DNA from: Patagioenas fasciata
Taxonomy: Eukaryota > Chordata > Aves > Columbiformes > Columbidae
Assembly: GCF_037038585.1 (NCBI RefSeq)
Contig: NC_092520.1
Location: 2,075,001 to 2,139,000 of the forward strand
Direction: 5' to 3'
DNA length: 64,000 bases
The notes beneath the pieces were generated by a model. That model was not told where the DNA came from, did no database searches, and was given only the letters and a program-made list of their open reading frames with translations. The position numbers and the translations under genes are program-made. Below, in pieces: positions 33,801 through 48,800 of this stretch; the first letter of the stretch is position 1, and every line of letters begins with the position of its first letter.

Positions 33801-36800
33801 TGTTTAAAGGCACTGATATAAAGCTGCAATTCTAATCCTTAGCCTTTCTTATTCAATAGATAATGGAAAATATTGGTCTTGCCTGCAACAGATTCAAATT
33901 TTAAGACTGCGATTTCTTTTTTACAGTGCCACAAGGTTGCAGTAGTGAGAGAGGATCAGCTGGAAGGTAAGCAGATCCTGAAAATGATGTGGTTTCGAAC
34001 TTCTTTTTCTTTGAAATAACAGCAAAGTGAGTAAAGCTCAGAACTTGCCATCTGCACGTAAGTGCCCGGTCAGGCTCTTGGGCTCAGGTGTGTACTTTTT
34101 GTACCAGCTTTTTCTCAGAACGTTGAATATCTGAGCCAACAGCTGTGTAACTTCAGACTTGCAGCTTGCGTCTGGTATTTTTTAGCTGTTGAATATTTTA
34201 GTCAGTGATTCTTTTCCGCCTCCCTGCCACGGCTCCTCCTTAAGGGCAACAATATCTGAGTGGTGCTCAGCACTTTTAGAACAATCGTGAGCCCTCAGGC
34301 TCCCCCAGATGCTGAAGCAGATAATTCTAGTTATTGGTTAAATGCAACTTTAAATGCCTTTGTTTGCTCTGAGTGACTTGAATCTTAGTTAAATGTCCCA
34401 CAAGATCATTGTGGCTTTTCTTTGGGGTATTTGCTTTGACAGTGAGGGTGAAAAAACCCACAACTATAATGTACTTCTCTTTCCAGGCCTGGTCCTGCTG
34501 ATGAGATCTGATCTGTAGCAATTGAAACACAACTAAAGGCTCTTCATCGCTTTCAAATAATGCCTTTGGCATTTGGAAACACGCTGTGGCATCTGTGGCC
34601 TTAAATATCCATCCTAATGATCTGACTTTGCTCGGAGGATTTGCGTTATTTTCCTTTTTGATATCTGATTTCTAGCTCAAATTGTCTTCCTTAAGGTAGT
34701 AAATTGCCAAACAGCGCGACTGCTATCTGTCGTGTTAGTTGGACTGCGTGCGCTGCGTAATGTTCTGTTTTGCTGCGCGGAAGGGGCCGTGCGTGTTTTT
34801 TGGATGAGAAGCCAGGCCAAAGGTATGACTTACATTTGGAAGAGGCCGAGATTGGTGATGGGAGCAGTGCTGCGCACTCCAGGCCTGGCCCCAAGAAATG
34901 ATTCCTGTGTGTATTTTTACAGTGCCTAGAAGCTCTGTCACAGGCCAGGGCTGTGTGCAAGGAACAATATAAGCAATGAACAAAGAATTCCTAAAAAAAC
35001 AGCCCTCGTCTCAAGGGGATAACGGTCTAAATAGCATCGAAGAGACAAAACATTGATTCCAGCAGGCTACTGGAGAACACGCTGTGACAGTGGTTGGTAC
35101 AGCGGACGCTACCTTAATGGCAGAGAGCAATTCCAGCAGGGTAGAGTTACCACCGTCTATTTTCTTCCTTAGTTTTAGGTAGTTTTATAGATATTCTGGA
35201 TCCCAAACATTAGATATTTTGAAGGTAAACGCAGAATTTGCTCTTAATTTGTGTAAGACCCAAGTGTGTACAGTGGAAAACACGTTTGAGAGGCTTGTGG
35301 GCTCTGTTACCTTGAATTTACAGTCAGTGAGCACTTGAATAAGGTACAGTTGGATCTTGGGAACAATTTCTTCCTCAAAGGGCTGTGGGGCATTGGAACA
35401 GGCTGCCCAGGGCAGTGCTGGAGTCACCGTCCCTGGAGGGATTGAAAAGATGCAGAGATGAGGTTCTTAGGGACATGGACTTCATAGTGTGAGGTTATGA
35501 TTGGACTCGATGATCCTGAGGGTCTCTTCCAACTGAAATGATTCTATGATTTATACTTTTTTAATTATTATTTTCAGGTCCTTGCTGTCAAGCGGTCTGT
35601 CAGTCTTTCTCCATCCTTGTTACAGAGCCTCCTACTTAAAGTTGCCACCAGATTCTGTCCAGGCTCTACTAACACAGGCCTTTTTCTCCTTCTTTCTTTC
35701 ACCCCCCAGCAATGAAATCCAAACTGGGCACGATAGCGAGCGTGCACGTCTACAGCGTTCAGAAAGCCTTGCTCAAGGACAGCGCCCCGCTCTACAACAC
35801 GGACTATGACATTATCAAAACGAACCTGCACAACTGCAGCAAGTGAGTTGCGTCTTGATTTATTTCTTAAGGTTTGTGATTTGAGACTGAGATGTTGCTA
35901 CATAATGCGCTTCGGTAGAAGTCGACGGTTACCAGAAATGCCTGGATTTCTAGGAAGTTAGGAAAAGATACCTCCTAAGCCGTGCCAGACCAGTCCCCAG
36001 ACAGCGCATTTTGTGATTCTTTTGTAAGCGGAGCTATTTCCAGCTGATGGTTGGTTCACTTGCTCCCTTACACCAATGAGTAAACGGTTCCAGTCCCTTC
36101 CTCTTCTGATGGCTAGAAACCTTTTTCTCATTTCCAGGCCACACTTAATCATAACCATTTTTATCCGGTTCTCAGTCACACAGGACGAGTAAATTGAAAC
36201 AGACTTAGAAAAACATGAGTGATGTGCCTAGTAAAGCACTAACGTGAACTTGCTTTCTGTTTTGTGTGCCCGTGTCTTCATTCACTGGACTCCTCTAGAG
36301 GAATTCATTCTCCGTATATAAGATGAGAGCCTGAGGTGTAGGAGAACCATACAAAACAGACCAAGCAGCGAAAGTGTCCTTCATGGTTGTACTACAGAAA
36401 GGTTGTTCTGGAATTCATAGAATCATAGGATAGTTTGGGTAGGAAGGGACCTTTACAGCTCATCCAGTCCAAAGCAAGTTTTGATTTATTGCTGTGCTGA
36501 GGAAGGGGGGAGCCAGGAAGGCCCCGGTGGTGGCAAAACCAGAGCTGAGGCACCACCAGCTGCAGGTGTTTGGGAGGATGCTGGTTGCCAGTTTAACCTA
36601 TTCTATCCATGTACTAATTAGGCATATTATTTTCTAACAGGATCTTTCCCCTTGGACCATTCCCTTTCCATATTGCAAATTTTCCGTCTTTCCTGTCTCA
36701 CCTATGTATTATTTCTTCTCACCCTTGTGTTGACCCCAGGCCTTACCTGCAAACCAAGTTTGTTCATAGAATCGTGTAATCATTGAATAGTTTGGGTTGG

Positions 36801-39800
36801 AAGGACCTTCCCAGCTCCTCCAGTGCCACCCCTGCCATGAGCAGGGACATCTTCACCAGCTCAGGTTGCTCAGAGCCCCATCCAGCCTGGCCTGGGATGT
36901 CTCCAGGGATGGTTCAGCCACCACCTCTCTGCCCAACCTGGGCCAGGCTCTCACCACCCTCAGGGCAACAATTTCTTCCTCATCTCTGGCCTGAATCTCC
37001 CTCCTTTAGTTTAAAACCGTCGTCCCTTGTCCTATCACAACAGGCCCTGCTCAAAAGTCTGTCCCCATCTTTCTTCTCAACCCTTTTTAAGACCACACTA
37101 AGGTCTCCCCAGAGCTTCTGTTCTCCAGCTGAACACCCCAGCTCTCTCAGCCTGTCCTCCCAGCAGAGCTGTTCCAGCCTCGCATCATTCCTGGGGCTCC
37201 TCTGGCCCCTCTCCAGCAGCTCCATGTGTGTCCTGTGCTGAGGACCCAGAGCTGGACCAGCACTGCAGGGGGGTCTCATCAGAACGGAGCAGAGGGGCAG
37301 AATCCCCTCCCTCCACCTGCTGCTCACGCTGCTGGGGATGCAGCCCAGGACACGGGTGGATTTCTGGACTGCAGAGGGACTTTGGTCTCCAGGGGTCACC
37401 GTCTCTCCTCCTGAACAGAGCCTGGCAGCTGTGGCTTCTCATTTATATGTGTTTCCACCACGACAGCTTCAGCGTGATGTAATCAGCACGTACAGTGCCA
37501 TGACCAATCTGGTTTAGAAGTGGGATGCCTGAATGTTGTGTCATAGAGTATAGAATTTGCAAGTAGAAATGTAACTGTCTTCACAACGTTTGAAAATAAA
37601 TGTCCTAGAAGCCGTGTGTTTCAAATGGGAATGTCAGTACCCTGGGAAGTGCTAGAAAACTCTATTCCGATGTTCCTTGGGTTGGCTGCGGTTGCCTCGT
37701 TCCAGTCTATTTACTCTCAGGCACCCCTGCCTGGTGATGTTTGTGTCTTAGAGGCGCCTCCTTTGCAACTTTTACATCCAGAAGGTTTTGACAATTCCAT
37801 TTGTGACGTAGCTTTTTGCAGCCCACGTATAAATCCCTGCCTGGCTTTGCAGGAGAATTTCCCAAGCAAACTAAGAAACATTCAGCTTCTTCACTTGAGA
37901 CCTGGCTGAACTAAAGTCAGACTGACCATATTGTCTCTGCAACTGCATGGTTTTCTTTTATGCTTGAGAGTTCCTGCAGCACTTAGAAAAGACAGACATG
38001 CATCTTTATTGCAAAAAGAACCTACTGGCTTCTTATGCTTCCTTTGCAGTCCATATATCTCACAAGCTCTGGAGCAAGGATCTTTATTCTCTTCAGTGTT
38101 CGTGTAGGACCTGTTATGCTGTGAGGATGCTGGAGGTAGCTAGATGTTGTACTAAGATAAATAAGCAGATTTAATGCGTGTTGCGCGTGTCAGCTTTCCA
38201 AGCGGAAGCGGCTCCTTGCTTGCGGAGCACAGTCCAAACATGGCTTGTTTTTTCAGCGATTATTTAGTGAATTTTGGATCAAGCCCACGAGCTATAGTCA
38301 CACAGGAGCTTTGAGACAAGCCAGCTTCTCAAGCGCCTGCGATGTGTGAGGTTCGGATGTTTGCTGCGCAATCAATACGACCATTGACGATACAACATTG
38401 TTTGTAATCTGGAGGGTGCTTGGTGTGTGTGGAGTAGGAGTCAAAGCCGTTCAGAACGCAGCGTTGGCTCTGCTGAAAACAGATTAAAAGTAGAGAAGTA
38501 AGCAGGAATATCTTCAACATCTTTCCTTCCTTTAAAGGTTTGAATGTCAAGAGATTGCTGCTGCAGCCTAGAAATGCTGTAGAGCTGTTTTGTTCATACG
38601 TTACGGTTCCTGATCTGAGTAGAAGCTGATGGTGCGCGTGAGCTGCTGATGCCGAGGCGCAGAAATTAATTGGCAGAAGGCTGGTTTATTTCTGGGTTAT
38701 TTGTGATGCAAATAAAAATACACTGTGTAATTCGGCGGGTTGGAAGGCGTGAGTCTGTGCTCTTCTGTGGGATTCCTGTAGGAAATCTGGAAAGCCTCGC
38801 CTGTGATTTGCACAGCGGGGAGCGGAGTTCGGTTATTTTTGGGTCCTGCTATTCCTGACTGTCAGGGAATTGTATTGGAACTGTGAGCACATAGTTTCTT
38901 ATATCTCCGTATCCCCAAACAATCACGTTTCAGACTGTTGCAAGCTGACATTCGTCTTTATCTACCAGTGATTACACAGAAATTACTTTATATAGTTAAG
39001 TCTGGATGCTGTGAGTATCTCCTGAGCCGTTTAAGTGGTTCGGTTTGAGTTGTGATTTACTCACCTGCCTGGTGCGATTGCGGCAGCGGTGGATTCTGTC
39101 AAAGCATCTGAAAGTTGTAAGCGCTTCAAAACATCAGACAGCCATAGAATTTATGCTGCACACTTTAGAGAGCGTAACCCATTTAGGAATAAAACGCCGT
39201 CTATTCCATCTCCCCCCCTGGGTGTGGAGACAGGCTTACCCCTCACCCCAAAATCTGCGCAGCATTTGGATACTCTTGGTTCTTGCTCACAGATTGGTAA
39301 CAGAACGCAAGACCAGAGAGAATCAAGGCGCTACTGATGTAGAAAACAAGGTGAAAAATAAGACGTGAAAAGGCTAATGAAGTTTTCCACTTCCTCACGC
39401 AGGTTCAGCGCCATCCAGTGCGCCGCTGCCGTCCCCAGGGCGCCGGCCGAGGTCCCTCAAGCGCAGAGTACGTCGGCGCAGGCCGGGTCCCAGGCGCCGA
39501 GTGACGCCGGCGCTGTCAGCGCACCCGTGGTCAACGGCCACGCTCCCTCGGCCGCTAAACAGACCTCGCAGCAACCCAAAGGGATCATGGAGATGTTCGC
39601 AGCCAAAGCGACTTCCAAAGGCCACAACGCAAATAAAGAGACTAAAACGGAGTCTAAGGAGACCCCAGGTGTAAGTTCCCTCTGGGTTAATTTAACCGTA
39701 TAGTGCAGTCGTGGCTTCTGTCAGTCATTTGGGCAAAAATACATTGTGCTACGCTCTCCATATATCATAAAAAGCAGATTTGCCATAACTTTGACGTTCC

Positions 39801-42800
39801 TCGTTGAGCCAGATCTCTGGTACAAACCGGCATAGCTGCATTATTGAGACAATTGTTCCATTGTCTTCGGTTACACCAATATATACACCGGTTGAGGATC
39901 TTGCTCTCTCCATTGTGCTTAAAAGGATTTGTTTTGAGCAATAAGTGAAATGGGAGAAGTCCAGGTCTTAAAAGTATCAAGGTGTTTAAACTTGGTGTGT
40001 GAGGGGGGTTTCAGAGCTTGACCTGTGCAGACTAAATTGTTTATCTTCTCAACTGCTGCTTTTTTCTCTCCAGGGTAGGATTACATTTTAATTTTAATTG
40101 GTATAATTGTTTTTAAAGCGCCGCGGCCAGTAAATGGGTATTAAAATGGTAACATTCCCTGCGTGTGGTTTGGCTTTTTTACAACAGCCGAATACATTTT
40201 GGTTCATTTTTCTGATTTTTTATAGTGAATTTAGAACTGGTGAAATATTCCTGTCGGAGTGTTTTGAGAACTTTAGTGTTTTAGTCGCCTGTTTTTTTTG
40301 TGTGTGTGTGAAAATAAATGGGATTAGGAGGCCAAACGTAGGTGGTTTTTGCGTGTGTGTGATTTTTCACTGTGGTGGTGGCTGCATTAGCGGGGTAGAG
40401 CAGCGATATGTTTGCAAATGGCTCGGCAGAGCAGCGTACGTGCCAGAGGAGCTGGATAAAGTCCTCATGGTTTGGCTGATCTGTGTTCTTTCCCCTGTCG
40501 GTTACTGTGAATTGAAGCACTGAACAGTTGAACCCAGAACAGTTCTTTCCTGGGAACTAACCCAAGTCCCAAGCACTTATTTCAGTAACACTGTCAGCCA
40601 TCAGATGGGAATGTGACCCAAGTTAGATTTGAAGGCAGAATTAACTTATTTCGACCCTTTGCATGTACTAATATCTTCAAATTCTCCTGAACAGACACTG
40701 AAATCTAAGACACTGAGTAGTCAACAGATCCTCTGTGTTTATTTTACTTGTCTAGAAGCAGCGCTATGTTTTTTGAGGGCCGCGTGGCGTGAATAATTCC
40801 TGTGGTTTCCCCTCTGTTTGCTTCTAGGTGTCGGCAGCAAGCAGCAAACCACCAGCAAAGAGCAGCATCATGAACAACTTCTTTGGCAAAGCTGCCATGA
40901 GTAAGTGCTTTATAAGATGCATCTGTGTTGCGAAAACCATTGTGGTCAGGGCCCAGCCTGCTGGAGCTTTTCAAAAAATAAATACACATCCTCAGGGAGA
41001 TGGGAAATCTTGGAAATGTAAGTAGCGATTAAAATAAAATCAGTGATATCAGGTATCTTGTTATACAGCTGTGAGAGGCATAAACAGAAAGGAGCAGAAC
41101 TCTTCCCACTCCTGCCCCACCAAACTTCTTGGATTTTCCTTAAATCCCCTCTATTCTTCTCCTCTTTTGGACTCAAAGGGGTTAATGGTTCTCTCTGCAG
41201 CTCTTAAGGCAAAAATTAAGTCGTAAGTGGAATTTTTCGGACAAAAAGCTTGCTGGACGGAGATCAATTGAAATGACATATTTGTGCAGACTAACCCAGG
41301 AAGGATTTTTAGTGCAGAAGAAATCTGATTTCAAGTGAGTACTTGTGGCTGGAAGATCAGCTTCTCGGTGAAACGTTTGCCAAAAGCCGTTACGCAGAGC
41401 GTGTTAATGATGCTGCCTTTTCATCACAAATCACCGAGGAGTCTATAGTTAGATTTAGGGTTAATTTCTTTACCGAGAACTGAGGAGCTAATAATTGAGG
41501 GATAAAAATGAGGGGCGACCTTCACCTTTGAGCAGGGACTTGGAGTCGGTGGCTTCTGGAGGTCCCTTCTGACCTAAATTAACCAAGTCTAAAGAAAATA
41601 TAGCGAAGCTTTTAAACAGATATTGGAAAAGGACTGGAGGACTTTCTTCAAAGCTCTTCTTATAGTAGTGAGTACGAGAAGAGTCGAAGAAGAGTTATGG
41701 GGAGAGAGTAAACAGCACAATTCAGCTTCGAACAGCCATCTGTTGGAGTTTGCAGCGCACGGTTCCAGCGCCGTGCACACGAAACGGCTTTGGGTTCCTG
41801 TTTTGATGAGACTGAGGGAGCTGAGGACACTTTGAGCTTCACAAGCCTAAGCACAGTTACTACAATAAAGGAAAATTCTTAAGAGAAGATCTGAGAAGAG
41901 CCCTAGACTACAGTTTATTATTCTGAAGACTCAGGAAGGTCAGGTTAACCCCATGGTGATAGGGAAAGCTTTGCAGTTGGATTTCCACAATTTCCAGTGG
42001 GATTCTCTTCTCTGCCGGGTCCTGTTGAGGAGCTTTTCAAGGAGACCCATGTGGTGGCTGCAGGGAAGGAGCAAACCGAACAGAACTGGAAATTATTATG
42101 TGTATGGGAGAGATAAGGATGATTCCAGGAGTCAGATTCATTCCCTACATGTTGTACATATCTCCTGCCTTCAAGGATTTCACCAGTGCTACAAAGTCCC
42201 CAGTTAACTGTAATTAGGTCCTTCGTCTCTCTGCTGTTGCTCATAAATAAGAGACATCAATCAAGTTCTTACATCTGAGGTGTTTTCGCTTGCCCTTCCC
42301 TTTCCAAGCTGGAAAGACATTGGTATGAAGTTTTAGCCCTCTAAACAGCCTCTGTTTCTATTGACAAGTTAGTTGATCTCATTCTTGGATATCTTTTTCT
42401 TCACTGGGGTATCTTGTAGTTGGGATGATGCAGGTTTCCAACTTGTGTGTCCATCTCTTCTGCGACAGTTGTGTGCTGAATGAAGCTCACAGGCTGTGAT
42501 TAAGTGTGTGCTAACAGCACCATCCATCAGGTTGATAAACATATTATTTATCTGTACGTTCCTACCCGCTCTCTCTTCTTTGGTGCTAGATTAAGGATTT
42601 GGAGCAGAATTGTCCTCCTGTGTGGTACTGTATAGGCGAAAGAGGCTGGTTCTTGATCACGTTGGGGTGGGACAAGAAGCCGCTACATTAATGAAAACGT
42701 TAATCCTGGGCTTTAAAATCATACAGGATGAAGGCTGTACGTTGCTCTTCATCAGTCCCGATTCTTCTGTTTCTGAGCTCTTTCATGCTTGATTTAGAAG

Positions 42801-45800
42801 GGATAAACTGTTGAGATGGACGTGGTGTTTTAAGCATGCCCTTTTTTTTATGGATGAAACAGCTTGGTCAATCTAGATCCCTCATGTTTTTACACATCAT
42901 CTGTAGTGTCTTCTGTATTCTTGGTGCGTGGTATTTCAACTCCTTTGTAAGTTGTCATTCATACTGAACACCTCTGGGTTTGTTCTTTTTTAATGGTTTA
43001 TTCACAGATAAACTCAAAGTCAACTCTGTGCCTGAGCAGCCAAAGGAGGAGAAAGAAGCGGTCAAGCCTTCAGTTCCTATAGCAGAACCAGAGTCATCCT
43101 CTAATGTTGTAGTAGAGAAACCTGGGAAGAAAACAGAGTCTGTTAAAAGTCAACAAAAGGACAAAAAGAGGTGGGTCACACCGTTCAGGGTCCCTGTCAT
43201 CTCTTAACCTGCTGGTGGTGGCCTGCGTGGAGCCGGCTGGTCACACAACGCTGGCTCCCCTCCCATTTCTAGCCACTAAACTGCATGAAACCTGGCTAAA
43301 ATGATCTCTCTTTAGAATTCTTTCCTACTGTTTCTTTTCCATTTAGCACTGTGGGTGCCTCGGGGCCATTTGTGCCACTGCAAAGGGAAAGGGACACGGT
43401 CCAGGTTAGAGGGGGTGGCTTTCCATGAGACAACCTCCCGCTGCGAGCAGACTTAGCGTAGACCCCGCAGGCGATCTGTGGGGGCTGGCAGGAGCACCTA
43501 TACTCCAGGGATGGTAGTATATTCCCCAGCTTCTATGTACACAGCTTCCAGCACACAAAGTTCTACTTGTTGCTTCCATCACTCATGTACCGCTGCTTTC
43601 AATGCTGCCGGTTTACTTTGGGCTGAGACTCCGAGTAAATTTCAAGTTCAATCCTTTGTGTTTAATCCAACCCAAACTGACAGAGACAAAAAATCATTAC
43701 AGCCTGATGGCTCTCCAGTGGCCTGTGAGTAATTAATTGGTGGTCTCAATCTGTTTCTAACTAAATAGGTAAACGTACCGCCCAGCCCACCGTCGCAGTC
43801 GGTCGTCTTATTGATAGTCTTGTTCAAAAAGCCAAGGAGGCTGCGTGTTGGCAGCGTGGGGTTGGGAAGGCCGCTTGGGCTGTACCAGCTCGATGAGGAT
43901 ACGTGGGCCTTTAGCCTCCAGGCTTGTTAGTCTGCCACGTCTCGCCAACATGAAAAAGAAAGAAGCTATTTTATTTTTCCAGTAGTCTTAAAAAAAAAAT
44001 GGCTCCAGGATTCTGAGACACTACCTCATAGTCAGTCAGTGGCGAGCAGCCTGTCAAAAGAGCTTCTGAGCGATGCTGTTGGGGACACGAGTGTTTGGGA
44101 GCCTGAGCTATAGAGACAAGATCAGAAATGGGCTCTTGCCAGGTGGCTGTGGCCAAGCTTAGGTGAGGTACTGGGCAAAACGTCGAGCTGCAAAGGGGCT
44201 GAAGAAATCCTCCTTGTTTTGGGTGAGAAGCTTGAAAATGCGCGATTGTATAGGTGAGTGTACATCAGCGTCCGTGATGCTCTCGTGTTTTTAAGTAGTA
44301 TTTTATTGCCTTGCTAGCGGTGCTTCTATCAGGAACGCATTTGCCTAAGCGTACCCGACGCTTTCACACGTGCACAAGAGGTAACACATGTTCATTCCCT
44401 TTCTTTGCTTTTTTTATGGCAGTAAAATGAAGAGGGCGGACAAGTCAGATAATGAGGAGGAAAGAGAACCTGAAAATCTAAAGAAAAAGAGGAAGCGAAT
44501 CAAACAACTTGAGTCTGACAGCAGTGACGAGGAAGGTAAAAAGATGTTTAAACACCCAAGCGCATTGCTCAGGGGCCTGGTTTTGACAATATTATTATCC
44601 AAGGCTGTTGGTCAGCGATCGAGGGAATAGTTTAGAGGCCTAAAGACCGTGCAGATGCCTTGAGTTTTGTGCTTATCTTGTGCTGCATGTGGAGATGCCT
44701 CAGTCATTCGGTCTCAGCTCAGATCTCTCTGTCTCCTCGCCAAGTCCCACTGCCGTGTGGGAAGGACGTTCTCCAATCTCTTACGAAAGATATTGCGCCT
44801 TCCAGAACTGTAGGACTGGTCATAACCAGTTTATTTGGTGAGTAAACACTCACCAAGTGACCCCCCCCCCCCCCCCGCCACCTCCTAGGGTCATTTTTAG
44901 TATCTTTATTCTGTCTGTTTATAGAAATGATTTGGAAGACAAACATTGGAGGCAAGACTTCCAAAAAATAATAAAAATAATAATAATAATAGAGGAATTG
45001 GAGGCAAAACAGTTGAGCCATATCTGATGCGACTCTGCGTCTCCTCGGTGGCTGTTGGCTTTGATAGGAACAGGGTGCCCAGAACGTCGCAAGATTCGGG
45101 CTTATAATGAGGAACAGCAGGGCCGGATTCCAAAGAATTTGGATAATTGAGGCGACAAATGCCGTTCAATATAGATAACTGGAAAATGAGTGGGGATCAA
45201 GCTAGGGAGTATGCGCGAGATGGAGCAGCCATCCAACAAGCTGATCAGGAAAAGAATTTGGAAATGGTTATGGACAAATAATTGAAACCACCGGTTTGGT
45301 GTACAGCTCCAGTGAAAAAAAGGTGAAACAGTAATAGGATGTATCAGCAAGGAGGTGAACTCCAGCAGGACAACTGGAGCTGTTTGCTTATTGAGTGTGG
45401 CTAGCACATGAGAAACAACCGTGAACTGAGGAGAATCTGTAATACAAATTAGAGAAGCGGATATTCCTGGGTATCTCCGCAGTCGCCATGCCACCTTGGG
45501 CCTATTTTCATAGCTTCTCGTCTGCCCAGCTTAATTTCAAGTGATCTCTGTCATCAGGCATCCATCACTGCTGCTCAGGCTATTGCCCAGGATGATAAAT
45601 CTCTTAGGAAGCTGTTCTTCATGATCAGCCTTAATTTCATCACATTCCTGTGTGCAGCTCCTTGTTTGGCCATAATAAAAAAAAAAAAAAATACATATGC
45701 CCACACTCTTTGGTATTTATTTCGTTGAATGTTTGTAAGCTATTATCAGGTCTTTCCATTTACTCATCACTCAGCCTACTGACAAGCTGCGTTGTTTTGC

Positions 45801-48800
45801 TCTGAAGAGGGCAGATTGAAATCAGGCTGTTCAGCCACTTGAAGCACAGCTCCTTGCTGGGCTGGAATCTCTCGACTCGCTCGTTCTCTGCTAACGAGAG
45901 CAGGCAGGAATGAATCCTGTGTTTCAGGCTTGTTGGTTCTGGCTTTCCCGGTGCTGCCGTGAGTTGGGGACCCCCCAACGTGTGTTTGTGACAGTGCTCT
46001 GAGCACACAGCAACCGAGAGGTGGCCACATGGTCTGTTTTCCTTTTCTAGCTCTGTTAGTCTCAGGAGATTAAAAGAGCTCTAAGAGCAGTGCCCTAAGA
46101 CTTGGAAATTGAGGAGCACTTTCTATAGAAAGTACTGCAAACTCCTGCTTGCTTCATGTTGTAGAATCACAGGAGGGTTTGGGTTGGAAGGGACCTTCCC
46201 AGCTCCCCCAGTGCCACCCCTGCCATGAGCAGGGACATCTTCAGCAGCTCAGGTTGCTCAGAGCCCCGTCCAGCCTGGCCTGGGATGTCTCCAGGGATGG
46301 TTCATCCACCACCTCTCTGGCCAACCTGGGCCAGGCTCTCACCACCCCCAGGAGCAACAATTTCTTCCTCATGTCTGGCCTGAATCTCCCTCCTTTAGTT
46401 TAAAACCATCACTCCCTGTCCTATCACAACAGGCCCTGCTCATCCCCATCTTTCTTCTTGCCCCATTTAAGTCTGGAAAGGCTCCACTAAGGTCTTCCTG
46501 GACCTTCTCTTCTCCAACTGAACACCCCAACTCTCTCAGCCTGTCCTCCCAGCAGAGCTGTTCCAGCCTCGCATCATTCCTGGGGCTCCTCTGGCCCCTC
46601 TCCAGCAGCTCCATGTGTGTCCTGTGCTGAGGACCCAGAGCTGGACCAGCACTGCAGGGGGGTCTCACCAGAGCGGAGCAGAGGGGCAGAATCCCCTCCC
46701 TCCACCTGCTGCTCACGCTGCTGGGGATGCAGCCCAGGACACGGGTGGATTTCTGGGCTGCAAGCGCACGTTTCCAGCTCATGGCCAATCTTTCACCCCC
46801 AGCACCCCCAAGTCCTTCTCCTGGGGGCTGCTCTCCATCCCTCCATCCCCAGCCTGGACTGACACCGGGGATTGCCCTGACCCAGGTGCAGGACCTTGCA
46901 CTTGGCCTTGCTGGGTTTCAAATCAGAAACTATGTATCTGGTCCTCTGGTCGGGTTGGGGCGCAGTTGTCTTGTTAACCTCATTCTCGGTAGTTTTAGAC
47001 ATTAAAAACAACTAAAGAAAACCTACCTGCTTGTCAGTGGGGTGGGTTGGTTTTTGGTTTACTCCTATTTAACGTACTGGAGATGTACACAGAAAGTTTG
47101 ACTTCATTTGGAGAATTTTCTTGTCACTGTTGCTCCTCCCGCATCCTCGTTGTTCTTTCTGTCATGTTGAGAACTGGCTTTGTGTTATGTATTAGAATGG
47201 TAAATTTCTGCAAATTATAGCTTGTGTGTACAAATTTGTATATTAGTTTTATTTCCTCTTCCAAAAGGGAAAGATTAGGTTCGAGAGAGCTTCTCCCTGC
47301 TTATTTTTTAAGCTCATTGCTGCATGAACCATCCTGATGAGGTCTGTGTTCAGCTGTCTGGTTCTGCTGCTTGCCCCTTCTAAACCCAACCAAAGTAAGA
47401 TAGATTTGAATTATTTGAAATATACCAAATTTGACCTGGCGACGCTCTATTAGTATTCAAGTATAAGAATATAAGCTGGATATAGAAAATCATTTTAGAA
47501 AGAATGTACAGCAGCTGGACTTTGAGAGCTTTTATCCTTGGAAAGATGTTTCTCTGGTGAGCAGGGGCAGATTTAATCAGCACCAGTGAGCAAAATGGGG
47601 CCTGGAGTGACATTTTTCCACACTTGGGAGCAGGGGAGAAGGCACCGTGTGCCACCCAGCATTTGGAAATCACAGCCAGACAGGGCACAGCTCATCCACC
47701 ACCTGCATAATTCCCCCGCGTGTGATCTAGGGGTAAATTTTCAATATGCAATATGTGATGCTGCGCCACCGGAGCGGGTATCGGTATCGAAGGCTGATGG
47801 TTTAGCTCACGCTAACCCGGTTGACCTCTGCTCGAAGTGCTGGAGGAGGCACAGCGCTCAATGTCCCCGTGGGTGCAGCCGCAGGTACAAGGGGACGCTT
47901 GTCCGCAGCCGTCGCTGTGATTCAGTGATGTTCAGACGAGGCTCCACCTGGGCAGCTGCTGGTGAAACCGCTGCCTTTTTTTGATTTTATTTTATTTGTT
48001 TTCAAGCAGACTTAGCGACATTTTGCGGGTTTGAAATTAGGTCTGTCCGACCCATGTGAGCGCTCTTAATGCAGGGCGGGTCTTTTTGCGTCGTTCCATA
48101 TTCGTCTGCTCTTAATGTACTGAAATAAGCCCAAAATAAGCTCTTCTTACATGAGTGTCAGCACATTGTACCGAGCTGAAAATCCAGAGAGGGCATAAGG
48201 CACAATCCTCTCCATTTAAATGATTTTTCATTAAAAAGTTATATTGGTATGAGGGTGCCTTAGTCACTGCAGGTTGTTTTGCTTCCCGTGCCAGAATAAA
48301 CTACACAAGTGTGTCCACAGAGGACAGGAGGTTTTGGCAGCTTCACTTATACCAACACAGGCAGCGTTTCACGGTGTTGACAAGTGTTTTACAGCCACTT
48401 TGGAGGGTGATTTCAGTGGCACTGTAACCTAAAAACCTCTATCGGTTTCGCAGAAGCACTAAAGCTTCTCACAGTTTTCTTTTCCAGGCAGGGTCAGAGC
48501 AAACCCGAACAAAGCCAGGATTTACATCTTCGGTACATCCAATTGCCCAACTCCTGTATCCATTTCATGCAGCTGTTGCTGTTGAGTAAACTGTGGGCAG
48601 CAACTAGAGGTTGACTCAGGAGTTTCACATGTCAGAGGGCTGTGTTGGCCTGAAGAGGATAATAAAGTAATAGAAATGCAACTTGATGTTAGTCCGAAAC
48701 GCTCTGACGTGGGGAGAAGGTGTTATCTGCCTGCCAAAAACCGGGAGAACTCATTTGAAGGAGGCTGAAGAAACGATCTTAAAGGCCTTTTCCAACCAAA